Source: Coprococcus comes ATCC 27758
GTDB taxonomy: Bacteria > Bacillota > Clostridia > Lachnospirales > Lachnospiraceae
NCBI RefSeq assembly: GCF_025149785.1
Contig: NZ_CP102277.1
Span: 496,001 to 560,000, forward strand
Length of the DNA: 64,000 bases
Direction: 5' to 3'
Under the pieces are notes generated by a model. It was given only the letters and a program-made list of their open reading frames with translations, was not told the origin of the DNA and did no database searches. The position numbers were made by a program, and so were the translations under genes. Positions 57,087 to 64,000 of this stretch are shown piece by piece. Position 1 is the stretch's first letter. Each line of letters opens with the position of its first letter.

Positions 57087-57144
57087 TTCGCCAAATGCAG
57101 ATCCTTGTGCAAGCACAAATCTGCACTTGGCTCATCGTATACAT
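57087..57144 (-). repeat. Dispersed structured repeat, family B, copy 2
   Basis: Reverse complement of 14684-14742 with about 7 differences in 57 bases. It keeps the CCAAGTGCAG/CTGCATTTGG stem arms, so the structure is conserved. Confidence 0.7.
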
Positions 57145-57182
57145 AAAAAAATGGATGCAGGAGAAACTCTCCCACATCCATC
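57145..57182 (-). terminator. Terminator of pckA
   Basis: Read on the minus strand, GATGGATG-GGGAGA pairs with TCTCC-GCATCCAT, followed by TTTTTT. Confidence 0.85.
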
Positions 57183-57196
57183 TTCTAATTTCGCAT

Positions 57197-58801
57197 TTAA
57201 GCCTGCGGTCCAGCAGATACAAGTGCTTTACCAGCAGCATTTCCTTCATATTTAGCGAAGTTCTTAACAAATCTTGCAGCAAGATCCTTAGCTTTTTCTT
57301 CCCATTCAGAAGCATCAGCATATGTGTCACGAGGATCAAGGATTCCTGAATCAACTCCCGGAAGTTCTGTAGGTACTTCGAAGTTGAAGTAAGGAATCTT
57401 CTTGGTCGGTGCATTTAAGATGTCTCCGTTCAGGATTGCATCGATGATACCACGAGTATCCTTGATAGAGATACGTTTTCCTGTTCCGTTCCATCCTGTG
57501 TTAACGAGGTAAGCTTTTGCTCCGCTCTTTTCCATCTTCTTAACAAGTTCTTCTGCATATTTTGTCGGATGCAGTTCAAGGAATGCCTGTCCAAAGCAAG
57601 CAGAGAATGTTGGTGTCGGTTCTGTGATTCCACGTTCTGTACCGGCAAGCTTAGCTGTGAATCCAGACAGGAAGTAGTACTGTGTCTGTTCCGGAGTCAG
57701 TACAGATACCGGTGGAAGTACTCCGAAAGCGTCTGCAGACAGGAAGATTACATTCTTAGCTGCCGGTGCAGAAGAAACCGGACGTACAATATTTTCAATG
57801 TGGTTAATCGGATAAGATACACGTGTATTTTCTGTTACACTCTTATCAGCGAAATCAATTTTTCCTTCTGCATCAAGAGTTACGTTCTCAAGAAGAGCGT
57901 CACGTCTGATTGCGTTGTAGATATCTGGTTCAGATTCTTTGTCAAGGTTGATAACCTTAGCGTAGCATCCACCTTCAAAGTTGAATACTCCGTTGTCATC
58001 CCAGCCGTGTTCGTCATCACCGATGAGGAGACGCTTCGGGTCTGTAGAAAGTGTAGTTTTACCTGTTCCTGAAAGACCGAAGAAGATAGCTGTGTTTTCG
58101 CCGTTCAGATCAGTGTTTGCTGAGCAGTGCATAGCAGCGATTCCCTTAAGTGGGAGGTAGTAGTTCATCATAGAGAACATACCTTTCTTCATCTCTCCGC
58201 CGTACCATGTATTAACGATAACCTGTTCTTTGCTTGTGATATTGAATAAAACAGCTGTTTCAGAGTTAAGTCCAAGTTCTTTGTAGTTTTCAACTTTTGC
58301 TTTAGAAGCGTTGTATACTACAAAGTCTGGTTCGAAGTTCTCAAGTTCTTCAGCTGTTGGTTTGATGAACATGTTTGTTACAAAATGAGCCTGCCAGGCA
58401 ACTTCGACGATGAAACGGATTGCCATACGTGTATCTTTGTTAGCGCCGCAGAATGCATCTACAACATAAAGTTTCTTGTTAGAAAGTTCTTTCTTGGCGA
58501 TCTCCTTTACAGCTTCCCATGCTTCCTGTGAAGCCGGATGGTTGTCATTCTTATATTCGTCTGAAGTCCACCATACAGTGTCTTTAGAGTTTTCATCAAC
58601 TACGATGAATTTGTCTTTAGGGGAACGTCCGGTGTATACACCTGTCATTACGTTCACAGCACCGAGTTCGCTGACCTGACCTTTTTCAAATCCCTCAAGA
58701 CCTGCTTTTGTTTCTTCTTCAAACAGTAATTCGTAAGAAGGGTTGTGCACGATTTCTGTTGTTCCAGTAATACCATACTTGCTTAAATTGATTTCTGCCA
58801 T
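57197..58801 (-). CDS. pckA: Phosphoenolpyruvate carboxykinase (ATP)
   Basis: 534 residues, standard length. It interconverts oxaloacetate plus ATP and phosphoenolpyruvate plus CO2; in fermenting gut bacteria it often runs toward oxaloacetate for succinate or anaplerosis. Seen: [15 protein letters not shown] near residue 50, [20 protein letters not shown] followed by [20 protein letters not shown] (P-loop and metal Asp), and [20 protein letters not shown]. It starts at ATG 58801 with a strong promoter 110 bases upstream. Confidence 0.97.
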   Translation of the reverse strand: MAEINLSKYGITGTTEIVHNPSYELLFEEETKAGLEGFEKGQVSELGAVNVMTGVYTGRSPKDKFIVVDENSKDTVWWTSDEYKNDNHPASQEAWEAVKEIAKKELSNKKLYVVDAFCGANKDTRMAIRFIVEVAWQAHFVTNMFIKPTAEELENFEPDFVVYNASKAKVENYKELGLNSETAVLFNITSKEQVIVNTWYGGEMKKGMFSMMNYYLPLKGIAAMHCSANTDLNGENTAIFFGLSGTGKTTLSTDPKRLLIGDDEHGWDDNGVFNFEGGCYAKVINLDKESEPDIYNAIRRDALLENVTLDAEGKIDFADKSVTENTRVSYPINHIENIVRPVSSAPAAKNVIFLSADAFGVLPPVSVLTPEQTQYYFLSGFTAKLAGTERGITEPTPTFSACFGQAFLELHPTKYAEELVKKMEKSGAKAYLVNTGWNGTGKRISIKDTRGIIDAILNGDILNAPTKKIPYFNFEVPTELPGVDSGILDPRDTYADASEWEEKAKDLAARFVKNFAKYEGNAAGKALVSAGPQA

Positions 58802-58908
58802 TGCAATTAACCTCTTTCTCCTAATTCTAGTTAAATGGTTAAATGATAAAAGCTGTGAGCGCAGATTTTATCATCTGATGAAGTAAAATCCTTCACCCAT
58901 TTACCATA

Positions 58909-58936
58909 ATTATACATAATTACGCAATAAAATCAA
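58909..58936 (-). promoter_or_regulatory. Promoter of pckA
   Basis: On the minus strand TTGATT (58936-58931), 16-base spacer, TATAAT (58914-58909). Confidence 0.7.
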
Positions 58937-58984
58937 TAAAAAACCAATATTTCTTAAAAAAATTGTTTAAAAAATAACGAAATC

Positions 58985-59018
58985 CGAAAAAGAAAAAGGC
59001 AGTCCACTTTGGACTGCC
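58985..59018 (-). terminator. Terminator of the CNNM/CBS protein gene
   Basis: GGCAGTCCA/TGGACTGCC (58998-59006, 59010-59018); on the minus strand it is followed by TTTTTCTTTTTC. Confidence 0.85.
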
Positions 59019-59087
59019 CTGAAATTATTGTATATCCTGCAAAATATAAAGAAAAAATCTGTCAGGATTTCTTCCCGGGAGGTCTGC

Positions 59088-60380
59088 TTAGTCGTCAGTT
59101 TCCAACGAGTCAGACGTATGTTCGCGGTAATTCTCCGGAAGATACAGATGAACTGTCTCAATCCGGTTTTTATCGAGCTTTTCTACGACCATACGGATTC
59201 CGTCTTCGGTGGAAACAGAGTCACCGGCTTTTGGAAGACGATCCAGCTTTTCGATGATAAAGCCTCCGAGAGAATCATAATCTTCCGATTCCAGATTCAG
59301 ATCCAGGGAATCATTGAGATCGTCAAGATTGGTAGAACCTTCAATAATATATTCGTGTTTGCCTACCGCTTTGATATTTTCTTCTTCATTCTCATCATAT
59401 TCATCGTGGATTTCGCCAACAATCTCTTCAAGGATATCTTCCAAGGTGATCAGACCGGATGTTTCACCGTATTCATCCAGGACAATTGCGATATTGAAAG
59501 AGGCCTGGCGCATTTCAACAAGAAGCTCGGAAATGCTCTTGTATTCATAAGTGAAGTAGGCTTCACGGAGAATGTCTTTAATCTGGAACTCACTTTTCTT
59601 ACTGTCATAAAGAAGAAGATCTTTCATATTGATCGTTCCGACAACATTATCTTTTGTCTCCTGGTAAACCGGAAGACGGGTGAATTTGTCTTCCCGGAAC
59701 AGGTCGATCAGTTCGTCGTAACTGCTGTCAATATCAGCAAAAGTTACGTTGACACGGGGAACCATGACGTCTTTGGCAATGGCATCACCGAGATCAAACA
59801 CATTGTAGATCATCTCTTTTTCATCTGATTCGATCACGCCGTCCTGATGGCTGACATTTACCACACTTCGGAGTTCAGCTTCGGTCATGGTATTGTCTTT
59901 GGCATTCGGATCGATGCGAAGAAGCATCAGAAGACCGGTGGAGAGACCGTTTACAATGAAGATAAACGGAGTCATGATCTTCATGAAAATATTGATAACC
60001 GGTGCGTAGAAAAGAGACATCTTCTCAGCATGAATGGTTGCCATCGTCTTCGGAGTAATCTCTCCGAAAAGGATGATGAGAAGCGTCATAAGCCCACTTG
60101 CGATCGCGACGGCGGTTCCACCAAGGCGGTATGCGATTGTGGTGGCAAGGGAAGCTACCGCAGTATTAACAATGTTGTTGCCGATGAGGATCGCGCTAAG
60201 CATTTTACCTGAATTCTCAGTTACGGCAAGTACGGTGCTGGCACGCTTGTTACCCTCGTCTGCAAGGGCACGCATCCGGATTTTGTTGTAGGTTGTAAGT
60301 GCTGTCTCGGCTGACGAAAATATGCCGGATAAGAGCAGCAGGACTAGCAAAATAAGTATTTGCGAGACACTCGAGTCCAC
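59088..60380 (-). CDS. CNNM/CBS-domain membrane protein (hemolysin C family)
   Basis: 430 residues from GTG 60380, served by AAAGGAGTGA. N-terminal CNNM domain with four hydrophobic segments (about 1-180: FSSAETALTTYNKIRMRALA, ILFGEITPKTMATIHAEKMS), a pair of CBS motifs (about 205-330: VMVPRVNVTFADIDSSYDEL, GETSGLITLEDILEEIVGEI) and a C-terminal CorC_HlyC domain (about 345-420). Family members are linked to magnesium or cobalt export; hemolysin is a historical name. Confidence 0.93.
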   Translation of the reverse strand: MDSSVSQILILLVLLLLSGIFSSAETALTTYNKIRMRALADEGNKRASTVLAVTENSGKMLSAILIGNNIVNTAVASLATTIAYRLGGTAVAIASGLMTLLIILFGEITPKTMATIHAEKMSLFYAPVINIFMKIMTPFIFIVNGLSTGLLMLLRIDPNAKDNTMTEAELRSVVNVSHQDGVIESDEKEMIYNVFDLGDAIAKDVMVPRVNVTFADIDSSYDELIDLFREDKFTRLPVYQETKDNVVGTINMKDLLLYDSKKSEFQIKDILREAYFTYEYKSISELLVEMRQASFNIAIVLDEYGETSGLITLEDILEEIVGEIHDEYDENEEENIKAVGKHEYIIEGSTNLDDLNDSLDLNLESEDYDSLGGFIIEKLDRLPKAGDSVSTEDGIRMVVEKLDKNRIETVHLYLPENYREHTSDSLETDD

Positions 60381-60470
60381 AGTTAAAAATCACTCCTTTT
60401 TGAAAATATTGATAAAATTTCTATGTTATGCCTTACTATATCGCATTTCACTTAATTTTGCAAGAGCGCG

Positions 60471-60499
60471 TTGAACTTGCATATTTTTTGGTGTATCAT
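60471..60499 (+). promoter_or_regulatory. Promoter of murB operon
   Basis: TTGAAC (60471-60476), 17-base spacer, TATCAT (60494-60499). The -10 is the start of a long inverted repeat. Confidence 0.55.
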
Positions 60500-60574
60500 A
60501 TGATGTAAGTGCCAAAATTTATTTTTGACACTTACGTCATATGAGGATGATATTAAAACGTGCTTTGGCACGTA
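60497..60574 (+). other. Two hairpins in the murB leader
   Basis: A 21-bp imperfect inverted repeat (CATATGATGTAAGTG... at 60497-60517 and 60523-60543, two mismatches) is followed by ACGTGC/GCACGT with a TTTG loop (about 60559-60574). The murB start is about 95 bases further. Either a terminator-like control element or protein binding sites. Confidence 0.5.
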
Positions 60575-60600
60575 GTAACTTCTATTTGGCGGGAGGTCCA

Positions 60601-60618
60601 ATGGCAATTTCCTGTTAA
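60601..60618 (+). other. Five-codon mini reading frame in the murB leader
   Basis: A strong site (GCGGGAGGTCC) is followed by ATG at 60601 and five codons (MAISC) to a TAA at 60616-60618, 50 bases before murB. It may be a leader peptide or chance. Confidence 0.3.
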
Positions 60619-60668
60619 ATAAAAAGAGAAGAATGGCATAGAATATTTATAGATACTAGGAGAAGAGA

Positions 60669-61580
60669 ATGGAACAGAATTTTGAGACATGTTTGTATAA
60701 TGTGGTCGATGCAGCCAAAATACAGAAGGATGAACCGATGAAGAAGCATACAACCTTCCGGATCGGTGGTCCGGCAGATTATTTTATCATGCCATCGAAT
60801 GAAAAGGAACTGGCAGAGACAATTCGGGTGTGCCGGGAATTTTCGATACCTATATATATAGTAGGAAATGGAAGCAACCTTCTGGTTGGAGACAAAGGCT
60901 TCAGAGGAGCGATTATCCAGCTTTATAAGAGTATGGGAACATTTCAGGTAGAAGGAAATCAGATCACGGCGCAGGCAGGATGTTCGCTTGCGCAGATTGC
61001 AAATGCAGCACTTGATGCAGCACTGACCGGATTTGAGTTCGCAGCAGGTATTCCGGGAACGCTTGGCGGAGCGGTTGTGATGAACGCCGGCGCGTATGGC
61101 GGAGAGATGAAGGATGTACTGACGAGTGTCAGGGTTATGACAGAAGAGGGCGAGATCATGGAGCTTCCGGCAGAAAAACTGGGACTCGGATACCGTACAA
61201 GCATTATCCCGGAGAAAAGATATATCGTTTTGGGTGCCGTGATTTCGCTTACAGAAGGCAAAAAAGAAGAAATAAAAGCGCAGATGGATGACCTCCGTCA
61301 GAAGCGGGTATCGAAGCAGCCGCTGGAGTATCCGAGTGCAGGCAGCACCTTTAAGCGTCCGGAAGGATATTTTGCAGGAAAACTGATCCAGGACAGTGGT
61401 CTGAAAGGATTTACAGTAGGTGGAGCACAGGTTTCTGAAAAACACAGTGGATTTGTGATCAATAAAGGAAATGCGACGGCGGCTGATGTGATGGAGCTGA
61501 TCCGGCAGGTAACAGCGAAAGTGAAAGAAGATACCGGTGTTACAATGGAACCGGAAGTGAAACAAATAGGAGAATTTTAG
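60669..61580 (+). CDS. murB: UDP-N-acetylenolpyruvoylglucosamine reductase
   Basis: 303 residues, a FAD flavoenzyme. It reduces UDP-GlcNAc-enolpyruvate to UDP-MurNAc with NADPH in the second step of wall precursor synthesis. Seen: TTFRIGGPADYFIMPSNEKE, VGNGSNLLVGDKGFRGAIIQ, GIPGTLGGAVVMNAGAYGGE, catalytic Ser in LEYPSAGSTFKRPEG, and the C-terminal Glu near EPEVKQIGEF. The AGGAGAAG RBS and the two-base gap to rapZ indicate an operon. Confidence 0.97.
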   Translation: MEQNFETCLYNVVDAAKIQKDEPMKKHTTFRIGGPADYFIMPSNEKELAETIRVCREFSIPIYIVGNGSNLLVGDKGFRGAIIQLYKSMGTFQVEGNQITAQAGCSLAQIANAALDAALTGFEFAAGIPGTLGGAVVMNAGAYGGEMKDVLTSVRVMTEEGEIMELPAEKLGLGYRTSIIPEKRYIVLGAVISLTEGKKEEIKAQMDDLRQKRVSKQPLEYPSAGSTFKRPEGYFAGKLIQDSGLKGFTVGGAQVSEKHSGFVINKGNATAADVMELIRQVTAKVKEDTGVTMEPEVKQIGEF

Positions 61581-61582
61581 GG

Positions 61583-62464
61583 ATGAGATTCGTAATTGTA
61601 ACGGGAATGTCCGGAGCAGGGAAAAGTACAACTTTGAAAATGATGGAAGACATGGGATATTTCTGTGTGGATAATATGCCAATTCCTTTAATGACAAAAC
61701 TGACAGAACTTTTGATCGTTCCAAATGGTGAGATCACGAAAATCGCTTTGGGACTTGATATTCGCAGTGGACAGAATCTGCGTGCATTGGACCAGGTTCT
61801 GGACGAACTTGAAAAAGCCAAGATACCACTGGAGATTCTTTTCCTTGAATCGAATGATGATACACTGGTGAAAAGATATAAAGAGACAAGAAGGAACCAC
61901 CCACTCTCAAAGGGCGGCAGAATTGAAAACGGGATTGCCAAAGAACGTAAGAAAATTGCCTTTTTAAAAGAAAGGGCAGATTATATCCTGGATACAAGCC
62001 GGATGCTGACCAGGGAGCTGCGCAGTGAACTGAACCGTATTTTTGCCGAGAATAAAGAATACAAGAATCTGTACATTACTGTGTTATCTTTCGGATTTAA
62101 ATATGGAATTCCGAGTGATGCAGACCTGGTATTTGATGTCAGATTCCTTCCGAATCCGTATTATATTGATGAACTTCGCCCGCAGAGTGGCAATGACAAG
62201 CCGGTCAGGGATTACGTGATGAATAACGATATTTCAAAAGAATTCCTGAAGAAGCTGGTCGACATGGTTGAGTTCCTGATTCCGAACTATGTTGCAGAAG
62301 GAAAGAACCAGCTTGTGATCGCAATCGGATGTACCGGCGGAAAACACCGCTCCGTGACACTTGCCAATGAGTTGTATGAACGGCTGTCTGTGGCAGAGAA
62401 AGAGTACGGTGTAAGAAAAGAGCATCGTGATATCGAGAAAGATGCAATTATGAAAGCAAAATAG
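61583..62464 (+). CDS. rapZ: RNase adapter protein RapZ / YvcJ nucleotide-binding protein
   Basis: 293 residues. Walker A VTGMSGAGKSTTLKM (about 5-19), Walker B-like region, FDVRFLPNPYY and IAIGCTGGKHRSVTLANELY near the end, all hallmarks of RapZ/YvcJ. In E. coli it delivers small RNAs to RNase E to tune GlmS; in Firmicutes the role is unclear (GTPase activity known). It lies between murB and whiA, as in other Firmicutes clusters. Confidence 0.95.
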   Translation: MRFVIVTGMSGAGKSTTLKMMEDMGYFCVDNMPIPLMTKLTELLIVPNGEITKIALGLDIRSGQNLRALDQVLDELEKAKIPLEILFLESNDDTLVKRYKETRRNHPLSKGGRIENGIAKERKKIAFLKERADYILDTSRMLTRELRSELNRIFAENKEYKNLYITVLSFGFKYGIPSDADLVFDVRFLPNPYYIDELRPQSGNDKPVRDYVMNNDISKEFLKKLVDMVEFLIPNYVAEGKNQLVIAIGCTGGKHRSVTLANELYERLSVAEKEYGVRKEHRDIEKDAIMKAK

Positions 62465-62472
62465 GTGATAGT

Positions 62473-63432
62473 ATGTCTTTTTCTGGAAATATTAAAGAAG
62501 AAATATCGCGTCAGCTAAGTCCTGCAAGACATTGCCGGATTGCAGAACTTGCAGCGATCATCAGCATGTGTGGGGCTGTCATGATCGACAGCAGAGGTCA
62601 TGCAGCACTTAAGATTCATACGGAAAATCTGGCAGTTGCAAGAAAAAGCTTTACTTTATTGAGAAGAACGTTTAATATAGTGGTTGATATCGCTATTCGG
62701 GTGAACCGGGAAAAAGGCAGCAGCTACTATTATATAGTTGTAAAAAAACACAAAGATGCTATCAGGGTGCTTCAGGCGGCAAAACTGCTCAATCCTTATG
62801 GAGACGTGGAAGAAGAGCTTTCTGTAGTAAAGAATGTCGTGATTCAGGAGACTTGCTGTAAGCGGTCTTTCCTGCGTGGCGTTTTTCTTGCATCGGGATC
62901 CATGAGCGACCCGGAGAAGTCCTATCATTTTGAAATTGTCTGTGCGTCGATGGGAAAAGCGCAGCAGATTCAGAAGATAATGAGATGCTTTGCTCTGGAC
63001 GCAAAGATTGTATCAAGGAAGAAATCATTTGTGGTTTATCTGAAAGAAGGAGCTCAGATCGTGGATGTGCTGAATGTGATGGAGGCACATCAGTCACTGA
63101 TGGAGTTGGAGAATATCCGTATATTGAAAGATATGAGGAATACGGTGAATCGAAAAGTGAACTGCGAGACTGCGAATATCAATAAAACGGTTTCCGCTGC
63201 TGTAAAGCAGATCGACGATATAAGATATATTGAGGAAACAAAAGGACTCGATAAGCTGCCGGAAGGATTGAAGGACATGGCCCTTACAAGACTTACATAT
63301 CCGGAGGCATCTTTAAAAGAGTTAGGCGCACTTCTGCAAAATCCGGTAGGCAAGTCCGGAGTGAACCACAGATTGCGCAAGTTAAGTGAAATGGCGGAAG
63401 AGATAAGGGCTAAGCAAGGAGGAACATTATGA
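62473..63432 (+). CDS. whiA: DNA-binding protein WhiA
   Basis: 319 residues. An N-terminal homing-endonuclease-like fold of two lobes (ISRQLSPARHCRIAELAAII; KKHKDAIRVLQAAKLLNPYG; CCKRSFLRGVFLASGSMSDP) and a C-terminal helix-turn-helix (LTYPEASLKELGALLQNPVG, KSGVNHRLRKLSEMAEEI). WhiA acts in cell division, chromosome segregation and sporulation control. It overlaps the HPr-like gene by four bases (ATGA). The usual yvcK gene between rapZ and whiA is absent here. Confidence 0.96.
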   Translation: MSFSGNIKEEISRQLSPARHCRIAELAAIISMCGAVMIDSRGHAALKIHTENLAVARKSFTLLRRTFNIVVDIAIRVNREKGSSYYYIVVKKHKDAIRVLQAAKLLNPYGDVEEELSVVKNVVIQETCCKRSFLRGVFLASGSMSDPEKSYHFEIVCASMGKAQQIQKIMRCFALDAKIVSRKKSFVVYLKEGAQIVDVLNVMEAHQSLMELENIRILKDMRNTVNRKVNCETANINKTVSAAVKQIDDIRYIEETKGLDKLPEGLKDMALTRLTYPEASLKELGALLQNPVGKSGVNHRLRKLSEMAEEIRAKQGGTL

Positions 63433-63692
63433 TCAAAAAACCTGTTAAGATTCAATTGTCCGAGGGATTAGACGCCAGACCGATTGCACTTCTTGTTCAG
63501 GAAGCTAGTCAGTATTCAAGTTCGGTATATATCGAAGTTGACCAGAAGCAAGTCAATGCAAAGAGCATTATGGGGATGATGAGTCTGACACTGATGCCGG
63601 GAGAGGAAATCACCGTTGTTGCGAACGGAACAGATGAAAAGGAAGCAGCAGCTGGTATCGAAAGGTTTCTTGTGAACGTTAAGAACAGATAA
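63429..63692 (+). CDS. HPr-like protein with Asp at the phospho-His position (Crh-like)
   Basis: 87 residues, full HPr length. The normal HPr phospho-acceptor His15 is Asp15 here (SEGLDARPIALL), while the HPr-kinase target Ser46 is kept (NAKSIMGMMSL). This is the state of Crh in Bacillus (Gln15, Ser46), a regulatory relative of HPr that cannot pass phosphate in the PTS. It is encoded after whiA as crh is in B. subtilis. It probably works as a catabolite-control cofactor of CcpA. A terminator follows. Confidence 0.88.
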   Translation: MIKKPVKIQLSEGLDARPIALLVQEASQYSSSVYIEVDQKQVNAKSIMGMMSLTLMPGEEITVVANGTDEKEAAAGIERFLVNVKNR

Positions 63693-63707
63693 TTGCATAA
63701 AACTTTG

Positions 63708-63733
63708 AAGAGTCTGCCGAAAGCAGGCTCTTT
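63708..63733 (+). terminator. Terminator after the HPr-like gene
   Basis: AAGAGTCTGC/GCAGGCTCTTT with CGAAA loop. Confidence 0.7.
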
Positions 63734-63734
63734 A

Positions 63735-63743
63735 TGCTATAAT
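63735..63743 (+). promoter_or_regulatory. Extended -10 promoter before the lipid kinase gene
   Basis: TGCTATAAT (TATAAT 63738-63743), no clear -35. Confidence 0.55.
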
Positions 63744-63813
63744 GCATGTATCCGTAAGGAGCTGTGGGGACAGCCCTTATAGAGAAAAGAACAGATAACA
63801 GGAGGACGGACGT

Positions 63814-64000
63814 ATGAAAAAAGCATTGTTTATTTATAATCCGAATGCAGGAAAGGGACTTTTAAAACCGAAGCTTTCTGATATTATTGACATTATTGTA
63901 AAAGCAGGATATGAAGTGGTTGTATATCCGACGCAGAAATATAAAGACGCTTATTATAAAGTAAAGACATTTACAGAGGAGTATGACCGTGTGATCTGCA
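63814..64000 (+). CDS. Diacylglycerol/lipid kinase family protein, N-terminal part
   Basis: ATG 63814 after CAGGAGGACGG. About 62 residues are present: MKKALFIYNPNAGKGLLKPK, then KAGYEVVVYPTQKYKDAYYK. The N-P-N-A-G-K-G motif is that of the DAGK catalytic domain (YegS/DgkB/BmrU family), which phosphorylates diacylglycerol or related lipids with ATP. The gene continues beyond the window, so nothing more can be said. Confidence 0.85.
   Translation, partial: MKKALFIYNPNAGKGLLKPKLSDIIDIIVKAGYEVVVYPTQKYKDAYYKVKTFTEEYDRVIC

Larger units (their letters stand above)
56781..57196. other. Palindrome-rich intergenic region between sigma-like gene and pckA
   Basis: 416 bases. It contains a 16-bp perfect hairpin (56894-56932), GAGAGG/CCTCTC (about 56970), CAATCGAGTA/TACTCGATTG (about 57013-57041), GTACA-CATC/GATG-TACA (about 57050-57085), and a family B repeat (57087-57144), then the pckA terminator. 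No credible gene. It looks like a mosaic of repeat units. Confidence 0.5.

Noticed and set aside
56983-57414. Minus-strand protein overlapping pckA terminator and repeat
   Set aside because: It covers the pckA end in another frame and palindromic repeat DNA; no coding support.

Overview
The window looks like chromosome from a gut Lachnospiraceae (Clostridia, Firmicutes; a Dorea, Mediterraneibacter or Coprococcus comes-like genome). The evidence is the map-KOW-infA-rpmJ-rpsM-rpsK-rpsD-rpoA-rplQ order, strong AGGAGG ribosome binding sites, lipoprotein sugar-binding proteins, YesM/YesN-type two-component genes, murB-rapZ-whiA-HPr synteny and moderately AT-rich DNA. No rRNA, tRNA or CRISPR array was recognised. 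The genus is an inference.

Layout. (1) 1-4565: end of the ribosomal protein/RNA polymerase alpha operon, with long structured non-coding stretches before rpsM and rplQ. (2) 4.6-20.3 kb: an arabinose/pentofuranose regulon. A membrane-anchored sugar-binding sensor protein, an AraC-type response regulator (frameshifted near its end) and a YesM-type histidine kinase precede a YtfQ-YtfR-YtfT-YjfF-like ABC importer, rpiB, an AraR-like repressor, then ribulokinase, araD and araA. (3) 20.4-32.9 kb: a LacI repressor controls a CUT1 ABC importer, a GH2 beta-galactosidase, a GH65 disaccharide phosphorylase, an EamA transporter and beta-phosphoglucomutase; an M42 aminopeptidase follows. (4) 32.9-38.3 kb: a SleB-type wall hydrolase, a Cof phosphatase, UppP and a polar amino acid ABC importer. 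(5) 38.26-40.05 kb: an intact IS1182-family element, apparently sitting in the importer's terminator. (6) 40.1-43.4 kb: a phospholipid operon (PAP2 protein, UPF0104 protein, PssA, Psd). (7) 43.4-47.7 kb: a HAD phosphatase, then a scarred locus in which a truncated GntR gene and a truncated KDPG aldolase flank a small accessory cassette and an IS110 remnant. (8) 47.8-53.4 kb: AraC regulator, GPH sugar symporter, GH5 and GH43 enzymes without signal peptides. (9) 53.5-60.4 kb: an Rpn-type nuclease, an amidase with SPOR domain, a 38-residue membrane peptide, a sigma-factor-like protein without promoter-reading parts, pckA and a CNNM/CBS membrane protein. (10) 60.4-64.0 kb: murB-rapZ-whiA-HPr-like operon and the start of a lipid kinase.

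How it works together. Three adjacent regions take up and break down plant-type sugars: arabinose to xylulose 5-phosphate; an unknown galactoside/alpha-glucoside through hydrolysis and phosphorolysis; and xylo- or gluco-oligosaccharides through a symporter and cytoplasmic hydrolases. Each has its own regulator and recognisable candidate operators.

Most unusual observations: the sigma-like protein at 56091-56780 that keeps regions resembling 1.1, 2.1-2.2 and 3.0 but lacks the -10 reading segment and region 4; the probable 7-base deletion in the arabinose response regulator; two dispersed palindromic repeat families; the IS1182 insertion inside a terminator-like palindrome; and an HPr-like protein with Asp at the phospho-histidine position.
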